Assembly (NCBI GenBank): GCA_016714535.1
Contig: JADKDR010000002.1
Span: 434,001 to 498,000 of the forward strand
Length of the DNA stretch: 64,000 nt
Direction of reading: 5' to 3'
Source: Bacteroidota bacterium
GTDB taxonomy: Bacteria > Bacteroidota > Bacteroidia > AKYH767-A > OLB10
Of the stretch, positions 1 through 8,021 are shown piece by piece; the first letter of the stretch is position 1, and each line of letters begins with the position of its first letter. Both the position numbers and the translations under genes were made by a program. Under the pieces are notes generated by a model that had not been told where the DNA came from, searched no databases, and saw only the letters and a program-made list of their open reading frames with translations.

Positions 1-100
1 GCAGGAATAAGCAAATTGATAAACCTCAATTAAAATTAAAAATGTAATGGCTATAGAAACTGGTAATTAAAAGAGACGGAAATATTTTTGGAATAAAAAA

Positions 101-1861
101 TTAGTCAACCTTTATGTGCTGCGCTGTATCGGGAATAACTTCGGATGGAGGAAGTTCGGTTTTAATATCTTTAATGTTGAGTTGTAGGGTGGTCTTATTA
201 TTAAAATAATTTTCGTCAATATGGTAAATAATATGAAATGGCAGTCGCTTGTTAACGTGCGCAAAGTGGTCGCCTAATTGAAAACCAATACCATCAAGTT
301 TTAATTTGCTCACCCCATCCTGATAGAGCGAAATTTTAAGATGATTATTTCCAACCACACGCCCATAGCCATTATCAGTAACTTGATTGGTGCGGAAGTT
401 AGGAGCCATATTACCAGGGCCAAAGGGAGCAAATTGTTTAAGTATCCTGTAAAACTTGGGAGTTATATCATGAAAATCTAAAATGGCATCAACTTCTATT
501 TCTTTGGTCAGGCTATTTACTTCAATCGTTTCGGCAACTATACGTTCAAACTTTTCAATAAAGGCATCTACATTTTCTATTTTCATAGTAAGGCCTGCTG
601 CATAGGTATGACCACCAAACTGATCGAGCAAGTCGCTGCATGCTTCTATGGCATTGTAGATGTCAAAATCTTTCACACTGCGTGCCGAACCGGCAATGTG
701 TCCATTGGTTTGTGTAAGCACAATGGTTGGTCGGTAATATTTATCGGTAAGGCGCGAAGCCACAATTCCAATAACCCCTTTATGCCACTCTGGATTAAAG
801 ACCACCGTAGAGCGTCTGTTTACAAAATCCATATTTTGCTCAATCATAGTCAGGGCCTGTTCGGTAGTAATGGCATCCAGTTCTTTGCGGGTATTATTTT
901 TTTCATCAATCTCATCGCCATGAAATCCGGCACGTTCCACATCTTTGCTAATCAACAATTCAACCGCCTGCTTGCCACTTTCTATGCGTCCGGCAGCATT
1001 TATGCGTGGCGCAATAACAAACACGATATCGTTAACATCAAGAATCTTATTTTCAATTTTCCCAACTTTAGAAATTGCTTTAATGCCATGCCGTGGATTC
1101 GAATTTAAGCGCTTCAACCCAAAGTGCATCAATATTCTGTTTTCACCTTTTAATTCCACAATATCGGCAGCAGTGCTTATGGCTACAAGGTCCAGGTATT
1201 GTTCCAGTTCGCTAAAGGGTATGCTATTGTTTTGCGCTATGCCTTGTGCCAGTTTAAACCCAATGCCGCAACCGGTAAGTTCTTTATAAGGATAGTTGCA
1301 ATCGTTACGTTTAGGGTCGAGTACGGCAACTGCATCGGGCAATTCGTCACTTGGTCGGTGATGATCGCAAATTATAAATTCTATCCCCTGCTCTTTGGCA
1401 TATTTCACCTTGTCCATTGCTTTAATGCCACAGTCAAGAGCAATAATCAGGGTGCATCCTGTTTGTTTGGCATAGTCGATACCTGCAAAACTTACTCCGT
1501 ACCCTTCCAGGTAACGGTCGGGAATATAAAAATCAACATTGGCAAACAAACTGCGCAGAAATAGATACATTAACGAAACAGCAGTAGTTCCATCCACATC
1601 ATAATCGCCATAAACCATAATGCGCTCTTTGGCAGCAATAGCTGCATTAACACGTTCAACGGCCTTATCCATATCCTTCATCAGGTATGGGTTGTGAAGT
1701 TGGTCAAGATTGGGGCGGAAAAAATTTTTGGCTTCTTCAAAAGTGGTTATACCACGTTGTACCAGGAGTCTGCATAAAACAGGGTGTATGCCTAGCTGTG
1801 CAGTAAGTTCTGCCACAGCTGCATCATTATCTGCAGGTTTGAACACCCATCGTTTCGACAT
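101..1861 (-). CDS. recJ: Single-stranded-DNA-specific exonuclease RecJ
   Basis: RecJ degrades single-stranded DNA 5' to 3' in recombination, mismatch and base-excision repair, in the cytoplasm. The 586-residue product has the usual family length. DHH-superfamily motifs are visible in order: GDYDVDG (about residues 85-91), ALDCG (141-145), CDHH (165-168) and LTGCGIGFKLAQ (195-206). These supply the acidic and His ligands for two catalytic metals. The DHHA1 substrate-binding domain follows, with its glycine-rich FGGHTYAAGL stretch near residue 415, and then an OB-like C-terminal part. No residue seems to be missing. The ATG start gives MSKRW, a common RecJ beginning in this phylum. It stands alone, divergent from the next gene. 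Identification is secure. Confidence 0.97.
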   Translation of the reverse strand: MSKRWVFKPADNDAAVAELTAQLGIHPVLCRLLVQRGITTFEEAKNFFRPNLDQLHNPYLMKDMDKAVERVNAAIAAKERIMVYGDYDVDGTTAVSLMYLFLRSLFANVDFYIPDRYLEGYGVSFAGIDYAKQTGCTLIIALDCGIKAMDKVKYAKEQGIEFIICDHHRPSDELPDAVAVLDPKRNDCNYPYKELTGCGIGFKLAQGIAQNNSIPFSELEQYLDLVAISTAADIVELKGENRILMHFGLKRLNSNPRHGIKAISKVGKIENKILDVNDIVFVIAPRINAAGRIESGKQAVELLISKDVERAGFHGDEIDEKNNTRKELDAITTEQALTMIEQNMDFVNRRSTVVFNPEWHKGVIGIVASRLTDKYYRPTIVLTQTNGHIAGSARSVKDFDIYNAIEACSDLLDQFGGHTYAAGLTMKIENVDAFIEKFERIVAETIEVNSLTKEIEVDAILDFHDITPKFYRILKQFAPFGPGNMAPNFRTNQVTDNGYGRVVGNNHLKISLYQDGVSKLKLDGIGFQLGDHFAHVNKRLPFHIIYHIDENYFNNKTTLQLNIKDIKTELPPSEVIPDTAQHIKVD

Positions 1862-2056
1862 TTGTGTTATTTATATTACTTTGAGTAACGCTACAAATGT
1901 AATATTTTATTGCTACAAAAAAATATTAAAGCCGCACCCCATCCAATGCATTAATTGCAATGCCTGAATTGTTTGTTTCTATTAACCTATACCGATGTTT
2001 TGCAAAAAAAATATAATCAAGTAACGATACAGATATGATTTACTAACCAGGTAGCT

Positions 2057-2086
2057 TTGGGATTTATAAATATGTTTTTACTTTTG
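2057..2086 (+). promoter_or_regulatory. Bacteroidota-type promoter of the secreted PHP-domain gene
   Basis: TTG at 2057-2059, a 19-base spacer and TACTTTTG at 2079-2086 fit the -33/-7 consensus TTG-N(17-23)-TAnnTTTG. The ATG at 2155 lies about 60 bases downstream. Called by motif only. Confidence 0.5.
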
Positions 2087-2154
2087 GAAAATTACTATTC
2101 AGGAACTTAGGACAATTATTTATTAATTTTTAACAAGCCACAAGCAGTTTAATT

Positions 2155-4224
2155 ATGAGAATTTTGAAAAGGGTTTTCGGTTTTATTTTTTCTGTAAATT
2201 TTATTTTTGGTTTTTCGTTTGGTCAATCCATTTTCCCTAACGGAAAAAATATTTATAGCACCGCTTTGCATGTGCATGCATTGAGCAATCACAATGGAAG
2301 TATAACACCTGCTAGTATGCAATATCAAAACAATCAGGCAAATAAAATGAACGTAGACGCTATTTGGTTTACCGAACATTGGGATTTTTGGAAGCAACAA
2401 AGTGCAGTGCAGTTTAAATTTAATAATGCAACCATATTATCCAACGGAGATATTTCTATTCCAAACGGAACATCAACATCGCCCAAAACATGGAAGTTAC
2501 AAAAGGCAGGTGGCATCCACTCGGTAAGCTTTGATTCGCAAGATGGTTTTAATATTAATTTTCAATCAAACTCAAGTTCAAGCACATATCAATATGTTGG
2601 GTATAACCCCAAAAATGCTAATGGATCTTTGTTGCAGGGCACTGCCGGATTTGTAAAACCCATGACTTCGCATCCTTATGCACTAATACAAGTGTTTTGT
2701 ACTAATCTGCCATCAACAGGACATATAAGGCCAGAAATTACCTTTTTACTTGCCTATCACAATAGAGGAACCAATGTGCAACAGAAAATTATTTATCGTT
2801 TTGTAAATAGTTTTATGAATGCTACAAAAGAGTTGCTCAGTCCCAATACCGTGTTGGTTACTGTTCCTATTGCAGTAAATGTGTGGAACTCGCGCAATCT
2901 TGATTTATATGCCGATGCATCGCTTATGCAAGATGGAAATGACAATACACTTAGCGATTATAACATCAAAGTATCAACCCGTAGTTTGCAATCTACTTTG
3001 TTTAAGTTTAAATTTTTCAAAATTTGCTCTGACGATGCTGGGCAATCGAACCTTGCTGAAGAACGCCAATTGGCAAATAGCTATTCTAATGAGTATGGAA
3101 TAAAGAATTTTGTTAGCTCTGAGTTCAGTCCCGGTGCCGCGGCCACACATATCAATTCGTATTACCCGGTAGATACTTTGCCGCTTGATGTGCTTATTGA
3201 CTATGGTAACAAAACCAATTACGATTTATTTGTGCAGCGCACAGCGGCAGTAGGTGGAATTACTTCTATGTGCCATCCATTTGGTGTGAAGTATACACCT
3301 CAACAATCTGATTCGGTACTCGATTCAAGAACAGACTCGCTCATGAACCTGCTTGTTACCAATAATGTATATGGTGTAAATATGATAGAAGTTGGCTACG
3401 CCATTCGTGGTTATGCCGATATGAAACACCACCTTAAATTGTGGGATAAGCTTACCAACAAAGGCCGCTTGGTATATGGGGTGGGTGCAAATGATAATCA
3501 TGGTGGTACGTGGAAGACGCTTAATAGTATGTCAACTATTATATGGTCGCAAACAGATGATGCTGCAAACCTGGTAGATGCCCTAAGCAACGGGTACATG
3601 TATGCTGCCAATATGAAACTGTGGAAAAATAAATTCTTTTTTCAGGCAGGTGGTGTGCCTATGGGTGCGCGGGTGGCCTCGCCCGATAGCGTAGTTTATT
3701 TACGAATGAGTGCCTTAAGCTTGCCACCAAATTCGAAGGTGCGGCTCACACAAGGGCTTATTGATAGTAGTGCCAATGTTCATTATATTCACGATGCATT
3801 GCTTATTAATCCGGTAGATAGTTTTATGCTCGATATATCACAACCAAATTTTGTTCGCATAGCCATTTATGATCAGTATGATAATCCGGTTGTAATTAGT
3901 AACCCCATTGTTTTTTATGGATTTAATCATTTACGAAAGGCACAACAAGAGGTAGTGAGCCTATCAAAGTTCCAGCTAAGTGCTTACCCCAATCCGGCAG
4001 GCGATTTTGTAAATCTTGCCATCGATATTCCACAAAGCATTAACAATGTTACCATTACCGTATATGATGAATTGGGTAGAGCCGTAATTGCCATACCTTT
4101 TTATGAATTTACATCGGGCAAGAACAACTTTACTATTGATACCTCTGCACTTAAAAGCGGATTATATCATATCTCTTTCGAGTCGAAGGAATATCGTGGC
4201 GAAACAAATATACTCAAGCAATAG
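2155..4224 (+). CDS. Secreted PHP-domain phosphoesterase-like protein with T9SS sorting domain
   Basis: A 689-residue secreted protein. A signal peptide (about residues 1-24, ending FGFSFGQ) is followed by a PHP-like metallohydrolase region: HVHALSNHNGS (residues 39-49), FTEHWDF (72-78), a later MCHPFGV, and GANDNHGG. These resemble the His/Asp metal-ligand motifs of PHP hydrolases. The substrate cannot be read from the sequence. The last ~80 residues begin LSAYPNPAGDFVNL, continue with VYDELGRAV and GLYHISF, and form a type A T9SS C-terminal sorting domain. The product is therefore expected at the cell surface or outside. A promoter lies upstream and a hairpin terminator downstream, so it is probably monocistronic. 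The PHP call is family recognition; the activity is inferred. Confidence 0.8.
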   Translation: MRILKRVFGFIFSVNFIFGFSFGQSIFPNGKNIYSTALHVHALSNHNGSITPASMQYQNNQANKMNVDAIWFTEHWDFWKQQSAVQFKFNNATILSNGDISIPNGTSTSPKTWKLQKAGGIHSVSFDSQDGFNINFQSNSSSSTYQYVGYNPKNANGSLLQGTAGFVKPMTSHPYALIQVFCTNLPSTGHIRPEITFLLAYHNRGTNVQQKIIYRFVNSFMNATKELLSPNTVLVTVPIAVNVWNSRNLDLYADASLMQDGNDNTLSDYNIKVSTRSLQSTLFKFKFFKICSDDAGQSNLAEERQLANSYSNEYGIKNFVSSEFSPGAAATHINSYYPVDTLPLDVLIDYGNKTNYDLFVQRTAAVGGITSMCHPFGVKYTPQQSDSVLDSRTDSLMNLLVTNNVYGVNMIEVGYAIRGYADMKHHLKLWDKLTNKGRLVYGVGANDNHGGTWKTLNSMSTIIWSQTDDAANLVDALSNGYMYAANMKLWKNKFFFQAGGVPMGARVASPDSVVYLRMSALSLPPNSKVRLTQGLIDSSANVHYIHDALLINPVDSFMLDISQPNFVRIAIYDQYDNPVVISNPIVFYGFNHLRKAQQEVVSLSKFQLSAYPNPAGDFVNLAIDIPQSINNVTITVYDELGRAVIAIPFYEFTSGKNNFTIDTSALKSGLYHISFESKEYRGETNILKQ

Positions 4225-4247
4225 TAGTTTATCATTTAATAAACATG

Positions 4248-4278
4248 CAGCAATCTAAATATTGCTGTATTTTTGTTT
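4248..4278 (+). terminator. Hairpin terminator between convergent genes
   Basis: CAGCAAT (4248-4254), a 6-base loop and ATTGCTG (4261-4267) form a 7-bp stem followed by TATTTTTGTTT. It ends the PHP-domain gene and overlaps the last codons of the convergent acyltransferase gene. Confidence 0.55.
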
Positions 4279-5334
4279 ATAGCGCATCAGGGGTTTTTCA
4301 ATTATAAAATAGGAGCAGGCAGCCACTGCCATAGTTAGTGCCAGGTTTTGCGGAAACTGCTGAAACCATTTTTGGCTGGTAGGTGCAGTACCTAAAAAGA
4401 GTCCTTGCCATATATAAATAGCATAGCTCATGTTGCCAACCAAAACCAACACGTTGGTTTGTAATATGCGCGAAATAATACTGTTGTTAAAAACTGTAAT
4501 CCATAAAATAAAAATACTAAGCCCCGCAGCTTGCAATATAAATGCAAAAGGCAAAATTGCCGATGGAAAATACATAGGGCAGCACATGAGCAAAATGCAT
4601 AATGGTACACTCACAGATAATTTAATAAGCGAGATTACTTTGTTATTAAAATAAAAAAACAATAGAGCCGCCACCGAACCACACAATACCGGACAAATGG
4701 CTGGAAGCAAGAAGCGCTCTTCAAAAAATGCGGAAGCGATGGTATGGGTTTCGTTTTGATAAGAAAACGAAATGTGTGGGTAAACTACAATAGCAACAAT
4801 AGAAAGTATAACCGTACCGATACAGATGAGGTAAATAATTTTGCTTCGTAAATATTTTATAAGCCATGGCCATAGTAGGTAAAATTGTTCTTCAACCGAC
4901 AGGCTCCAGGTATGGCTGAGTTCGTTGCTCCAAAATTTGTTGGGTATAAAATTAAAACAATAAAAAACCGAACAGGCCAATGCTACCCATTGAGGCACTA
5001 TCAAGCCTTGATGCATAAACAAGGCCACTACGAGGTAAAATAAAATCAAAGGAGGCAACAGGCGCAATGCCCTCCTGATTAAAAATCGCTTTATGGATAC
5101 ATCGCCACACTTTTCTTTTTCTTTAAGTAGAATAGTAGTAATTAAAAAACCACTCAAGCAAAAGAAACCATACAAGGCAGTGTGTCCGCTAATGGTAAGC
5201 CAAATGCGGTGTGTGAAGGCTCCACCATAAAGAAAATCAAACACTCCTAAATGCGTCATTAACACCGGAGGTACAAATGCACCACGTAGCCCATCATAGC
5301 TTTTTATATAATAACCGGAGGTTTTCACTTTCAT
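4255..5334 (-). CDS. Acyltransferase family 3 (OafA/YrhL-type) membrane protein
   Basis: A polytopic inner-membrane O-acyltransferase of 359 residues, the usual size for this family without an extra SGNH domain. Family marks: DGLRGAFVPPVLMTHLG near the N-terminus, with the conserved Arg and the membrane His; SGFLITTILLKE; RRALRLLPPL; and WSLSVEEQFYLLWP near residue 150. About ten hydrophobic segments follow, and the C-terminus EKPLMRYKQKY is a typical last-helix exit. Such enzymes move acyl groups, often acetyl, onto exported sugars or lipids. The acceptor is unknown and no polysaccharide cluster adjoins it. The ATG at 5334 places the family motif about 15 residues in, as expected. Confidence 0.9.
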   Translation of the reverse strand: MKVKTSGYYIKSYDGLRGAFVPPVLMTHLGVFDFLYGGAFTHRIWLTISGHTALYGFFCLSGFLITTILLKEKEKCGDVSIKRFLIRRALRLLPPLILFYLVVALFMHQGLIVPQWVALACSVFYCFNFIPNKFWSNELSHTWSLSVEEQFYLLWPWLIKYLRSKIIYLICIGTVILSIVAIVVYPHISFSYQNETHTIASAFFEERFLLPAICPVLCGSVAALLFFYFNNKVISLIKLSVSVPLCILLMCCPMYFPSAILPFAFILQAAGLSIFILWITVFNNSIISRILQTNVLVLVGNMSYAIYIWQGLFLGTAPTSQKWFQQFPQNLALTMAVAACSYFIIEKPLMRYKQKYSNI

Positions 5335-5516
5335 TAAATCATGGGCAAAGTAAGTTTTGTTTGCAAAACTATTTCAAGCGTCTAAACTTTTTATTAAATC
5401 GAATTGGTCGCAACTTTCTGGCTGGCTAAACTTATTTTTAATAATACTATGGTAAGTTTTTTTTCCTGTGCAGGTATTTTGATAATACAGTGTGAGCGAA
5501 AATTTTAGACTAAATT

Positions 5517-6113
5517 TCAATTCAAAGGTTGGGGCATGTTCGGATATCGCTTGTTATGAATGGTGCCCACCATTTGTATTAATCGTTCGCGCAGTTCGTC
5601 CAGGTTGTTTTTTTGTTGCGCACTAATAAATACACATGGCGCATTTACCTTGGCAATCCAAGTACGTTTCAATTCCTCAAGCGAAATATTTTCTCTTGTC
5701 ATTGGAGTAAGGTCGTCTTCTTCCTTAGGGGAAAACCGATATGCATCAATTTTATTAAAAACAAGAAGGGTAGGCTTATCGGCAGCATTCAGTTCTACCA
5801 GTGTTTGGTTTACTACATTTATTTGTTCTTCGAATCCGGTATGCGAAATATCTACCACATGGATGAGGATATCCGCTTCGCGCACTTCATCTAAGGTAGA
5901 TTTAAACGACTCTACCAGGTCGTGCGGCAACTTGCGTATAAACCCAACTGTATCACTCAATAGAAAAGGAATGGTGGACAACACCACTTTGCGCACTGTT
6001 GTATCTAATGTTGCAAATAATTTGTTTTCGGCAAACACATCACTCTTGCTCAACAGATTCATCAGGGTAGATTTGCCAACATTGGTATAACCTATTAATG
6101 CTGCGCACCACAT
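5517..6113 (-). CDS. hflX: GTPase HflX, C-terminal G-domain part (frameshifted)
   Basis: This is the second half of hflX. The G domain is intact: G1 GYTNVGKST (fragment residues 8-16), switch LDTTV (36-40), G3 DTVG (54-57) and G4 NKID (120-123). HflX is a ribosome-associated GTPase that splits stalled ribosomes. The apparent ATG start (MWC) is an artefact of the reading frame: the codons before AALIGYTNVGKS are out of frame with the N-terminal half, which ends in the overlapping frame at 6040. A 2-base deletion (or 1-base insertion) near 6103-6107 would explain it, since adding two bases restores ...RGNVVRAALIGYTNVGKS. Read together, the halves give about 400 residues, a normal HflX. Confidence 0.9.
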   Translation of the reverse strand: MWCAALIGYTNVGKSTLMNLLSKSDVFAENKLFATLDTTVRKVVLSTIPFLLSDTVGFIRKLPHDLVESFKSTLDEVREADILIHVVDISHTGFEEQINVVNQTLVELNAADKPTLLVFNKIDAYRFSPKEEDDLTPMTRENISLEELKRTWIAKVNAPCVFISAQQKNNLDELRERLIQMVGTIHNKRYPNMPQPLN

Positions 6114-6711
6114 TGCCGCGTGATTTTCGTTGGGTGTTATTTACCTTATCAATATCAGCAAGCTTTACTTTTAATATGCTTAGCTTGTTTCGGATTGCGC
6201 GCCTGTCGGTTTCTATTTCTGTTTCTCCGGGGCCACGCATACCAATACCACCACGTTGCTTTTCAAGGTGTGTCCACATGCGTGTAAGTCGTGGTAATAA
6301 ATATTGGTACTGCGCTAGCTCCACTTGTATTTTTGCTTGCGCGGTACGCGCACGCTTGGCAAATATGTCAAGTATCAATCCAGTACGATCAAGTACTTTG
6401 CACTTAATGCTGCCTTCAATGTTGCGCAGTTGAGCAGGGCTCAACTCATCATCAAAAATGGCCAGGTCTATATTTTCGGCCACAATAAATGCTGCCACAT
6501 CTGCCAACTTGCCTGAGCCAACATAGGTTCGCTGGTCTGGATAGTCTAATTTTTGGGTAAAGCGTTTGACTACTTTTGCTCCTGCTGTTTCGGCAAGAAA
6601 CGCTAGTTCGTCCAGGTATTCTGTAATAAGTTCATCGGCATTGCTCTTGAGCGAAACTCCTATCAGTATGGCGCGTTCGTCTGTAGCTAAGCGCTGTATG
6701 TGTTTTGGCAA
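6040..6711 (-). CDS. hflX: GTPase HflX, N-terminal part (frameshifted)
   Basis: The N-terminal nucleotide-binding and helical domains of HflX: YVGSGKLADVAAF, FDDELSPAQLRNIE, DRTGLILDIFAKRARTAQAK, LPRLTRMWTHLEKQRGGIG and GPGETEIETDRR are all classical HflX signatures. In-frame homology ends at RGNVVR; the next dozen residues (SINRLYQCW...) are out-of-frame read-through to a stop at 6040. The product as written would lack the whole G domain. The ATG at 6711 is well placed, 10 bases before the end of the cytochrome gene upstream. hflX is dispensable in many bacteria, so real loss is possible, but perfect conservation on both sides of the break favours an assembly error. Confidence 0.9.
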   Translation of the reverse strand: MPKHIQRLATDERAILIGVSLKSNADELITEYLDELAFLAETAGAKVVKRFTQKLDYPDQRTYVGSGKLADVAAFIVAENIDLAIFDDELSPAQLRNIEGSIKCKVLDRTGLILDIFAKRARTAQAKIQVELAQYQYLLPRLTRMWTHLEKQRGGIGMRGPGETEIETDRRAIRNKLSILKVKLADIDKVNNTQRKSRGNVVRSINRLYQCWQIYPDESVEQE

Positions 6712-6723
6712 CTTGGTGTTTTA

Positions 6724-7341
6724 TTATTTATTTAAAGTCTCTACGTAGCTAACCACCGCTTCTATCTGCTCAGCACTCAGCATTTTATCATAAGCTTGCA
6801 TGGCATTTTTGCCATGCGTTACAATTTCAACTTTCTCTGCATGGGTGCGTGCGCTTGCAGTTAAATCCTTAGCACCACTCAACCCAAGTTTGCCATCGCT
6901 ACCATGACAGTTTACACATTGATTAGCAAATATTATTTCTCCCGCTTTAAGGTCTGTACCAGCAGGCAAATCGGGCTTGGCACTACTAAACATGAGGTTC
7001 TTGCTCTCGCTGACACCGTAAGCATATACAATGAATATAAGTGAAAGTAATGCCAGATTTTTATTCTGTTTTTTAAAGGCCATAATGGCAAGAGGAATGC
7101 TGGTGGCTACAGCAATTAATTTTACCCATAACCATGCACCTTTATTGCCGGTATATATTAATAAGTAAATGCCCGTGGCCAAGAACAAGGTGCTTATAAT
7201 CATTTCGGTAATGCGTGTTGCTTTGGTAACACGGGTAAGCAGCTCAGTTTTACCAAAAATAAGCAAAGCAGTTTTTATCAGATAAAGAACTAAGAATAAG
7301 ATCACACTCAACTTGTGTGTATGTAGCATTCCAGTATACAT
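6724..7341 (-). CDS. Membrane protein with SirB2-like N-terminus and C-terminal cytochrome c domain
   Basis: Four hydrophobic helices (about residues 10-30, 47-64, 72-88 and 95-111) resemble the SirB family. They are joined to a class I cytochrome c domain with the haem site CVNCH (C142, C145, H146) and a likely axial Met in GKNAMQAYDKML. The C-terminus, EQIEAVVSYVETL, is the usual last helix of monohaem cytochrome c. The haem domain should face the periplasm and carry electrons for a membrane oxidoreductase that cannot be named here. I chose the ATG at 7341 (MYTGMLHTHK). An upstream in-frame ATG at 7395 would add 18 residues that look like leader sequence. hflX follows after 12 bases, so the two may share a transcript. 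Confidence 0.8.
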   Translation of the reverse strand: MYTGMLHTHKLSVILFLVLYLIKTALLIFGKTELLTRVTKATRITEMIISTLFLATGIYLLIYTGNKGAWLWVKLIAVATSIPLAIMAFKKQNKNLALLSLIFIVYAYGVSESKNLMFSSAKPDLPAGTDLKAGEIIFANQCVNCHGSDGKLGLSGAKDLTASARTHAEKVEIVTHGKNAMQAYDKMLSAEQIEAVVSYVETLNK

Positions 7342-7487
7342 CGTTTTGTTTTTTTTTGAGGAAACAAATAACAACAAAGTGCATGAATGATGCAAAGAAA
7401 ATTTAGAACCTGTTTGCGATTTATGTTTTGTATTTATGCTGAGTGGATTTTTTTTTGAAAGTAAAGGGTGTTGTACAGGCCCAAATG

Positions 7488-7845
7488 CACCCCAAACCCA
7501 TTAAGGGGCTTAAATTCAGGGATTATGTAAAATTTGTTTTATATGAGTAAGAAATATTTTTAAAATCTGCATTTATCAGCAAAGCCAATTCAATTTGAAA
7601 TTTTCGATTGAAGTAGATCACAAAGTACATCAAAATGTAACTCAGAAGGAATACGATATTGAGCGCACCAAATTATTGAATGAAAAAGGTATTTATGAAA
7701 TTCGCTTTACCAATGAAATTATCCTAAACCAAATCACCGATGCATAGAATGAAATCGAAAACACAATCAATCAACTGAAACAAAAAATTAAATAAAGCAA
7801 ATCAGCCATCCGAGTAAAGGCAAGCCCCTTAAGGGGTTTGGGGTG
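7488..7845. mobile_element. 358-bp inverted-repeat-bounded element carrying a dead DUF559 gene
   Basis: A 24-base sequence at 7488-7511 recurs inverted at 7822-7845 with 23 of 24 matches. Each end holds a near-perfect palindrome built on CCCCTTAAGGGG, followed by an AAACCCC/GGGGTTT arm. Between them lies a broken DUF559-type endonuclease reading frame. The layout (matching palindromic ends around an endonuclease-fold gene) suggests a small mobile or mobilised element. I see no target-site duplication that I would trust. The mobile nature is inference. Confidence 0.5.
7577..7795 (+). pseudogene. Remnant of a DUF559 (Vsr/restriction-fold) endonuclease gene
   Basis: Translated from 7577, the frame reads FSIEVDHKVHQN, KEYDIERTKLLNEKGI and YEIRFTNEIIL. 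These match the C-terminal half of DUF559-domain proteins, whose catalytic core contains E-V-D followed by a conserved R-F. A TAG at 7745-7747 interrupts the frame, after which a charged helical tail (NEIENTINQLKQKIK) continues in the same frame to TAA at 7793-7795. No start codon or N-terminal half is present. This is a decayed fragment with one nonsense substitution. The family assignment is by eye. Confidence 0.55.
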
Positions 7846-8021
7846 TATTGGGATTAAAATGCGCTGAATAATTTGCATTTAGAGATGGTAAGGCTGAGTA
7901 AGAAGTTAGACTAATAGTAAAATGAACTATCGTTTAATATAGATATTCAACAACCAGTCCTAATAGTATACTTCTTAAAGCGGGCTTTGAAACAAGTTCA
8001 AAAGCAAGCCACAAGACTCTT

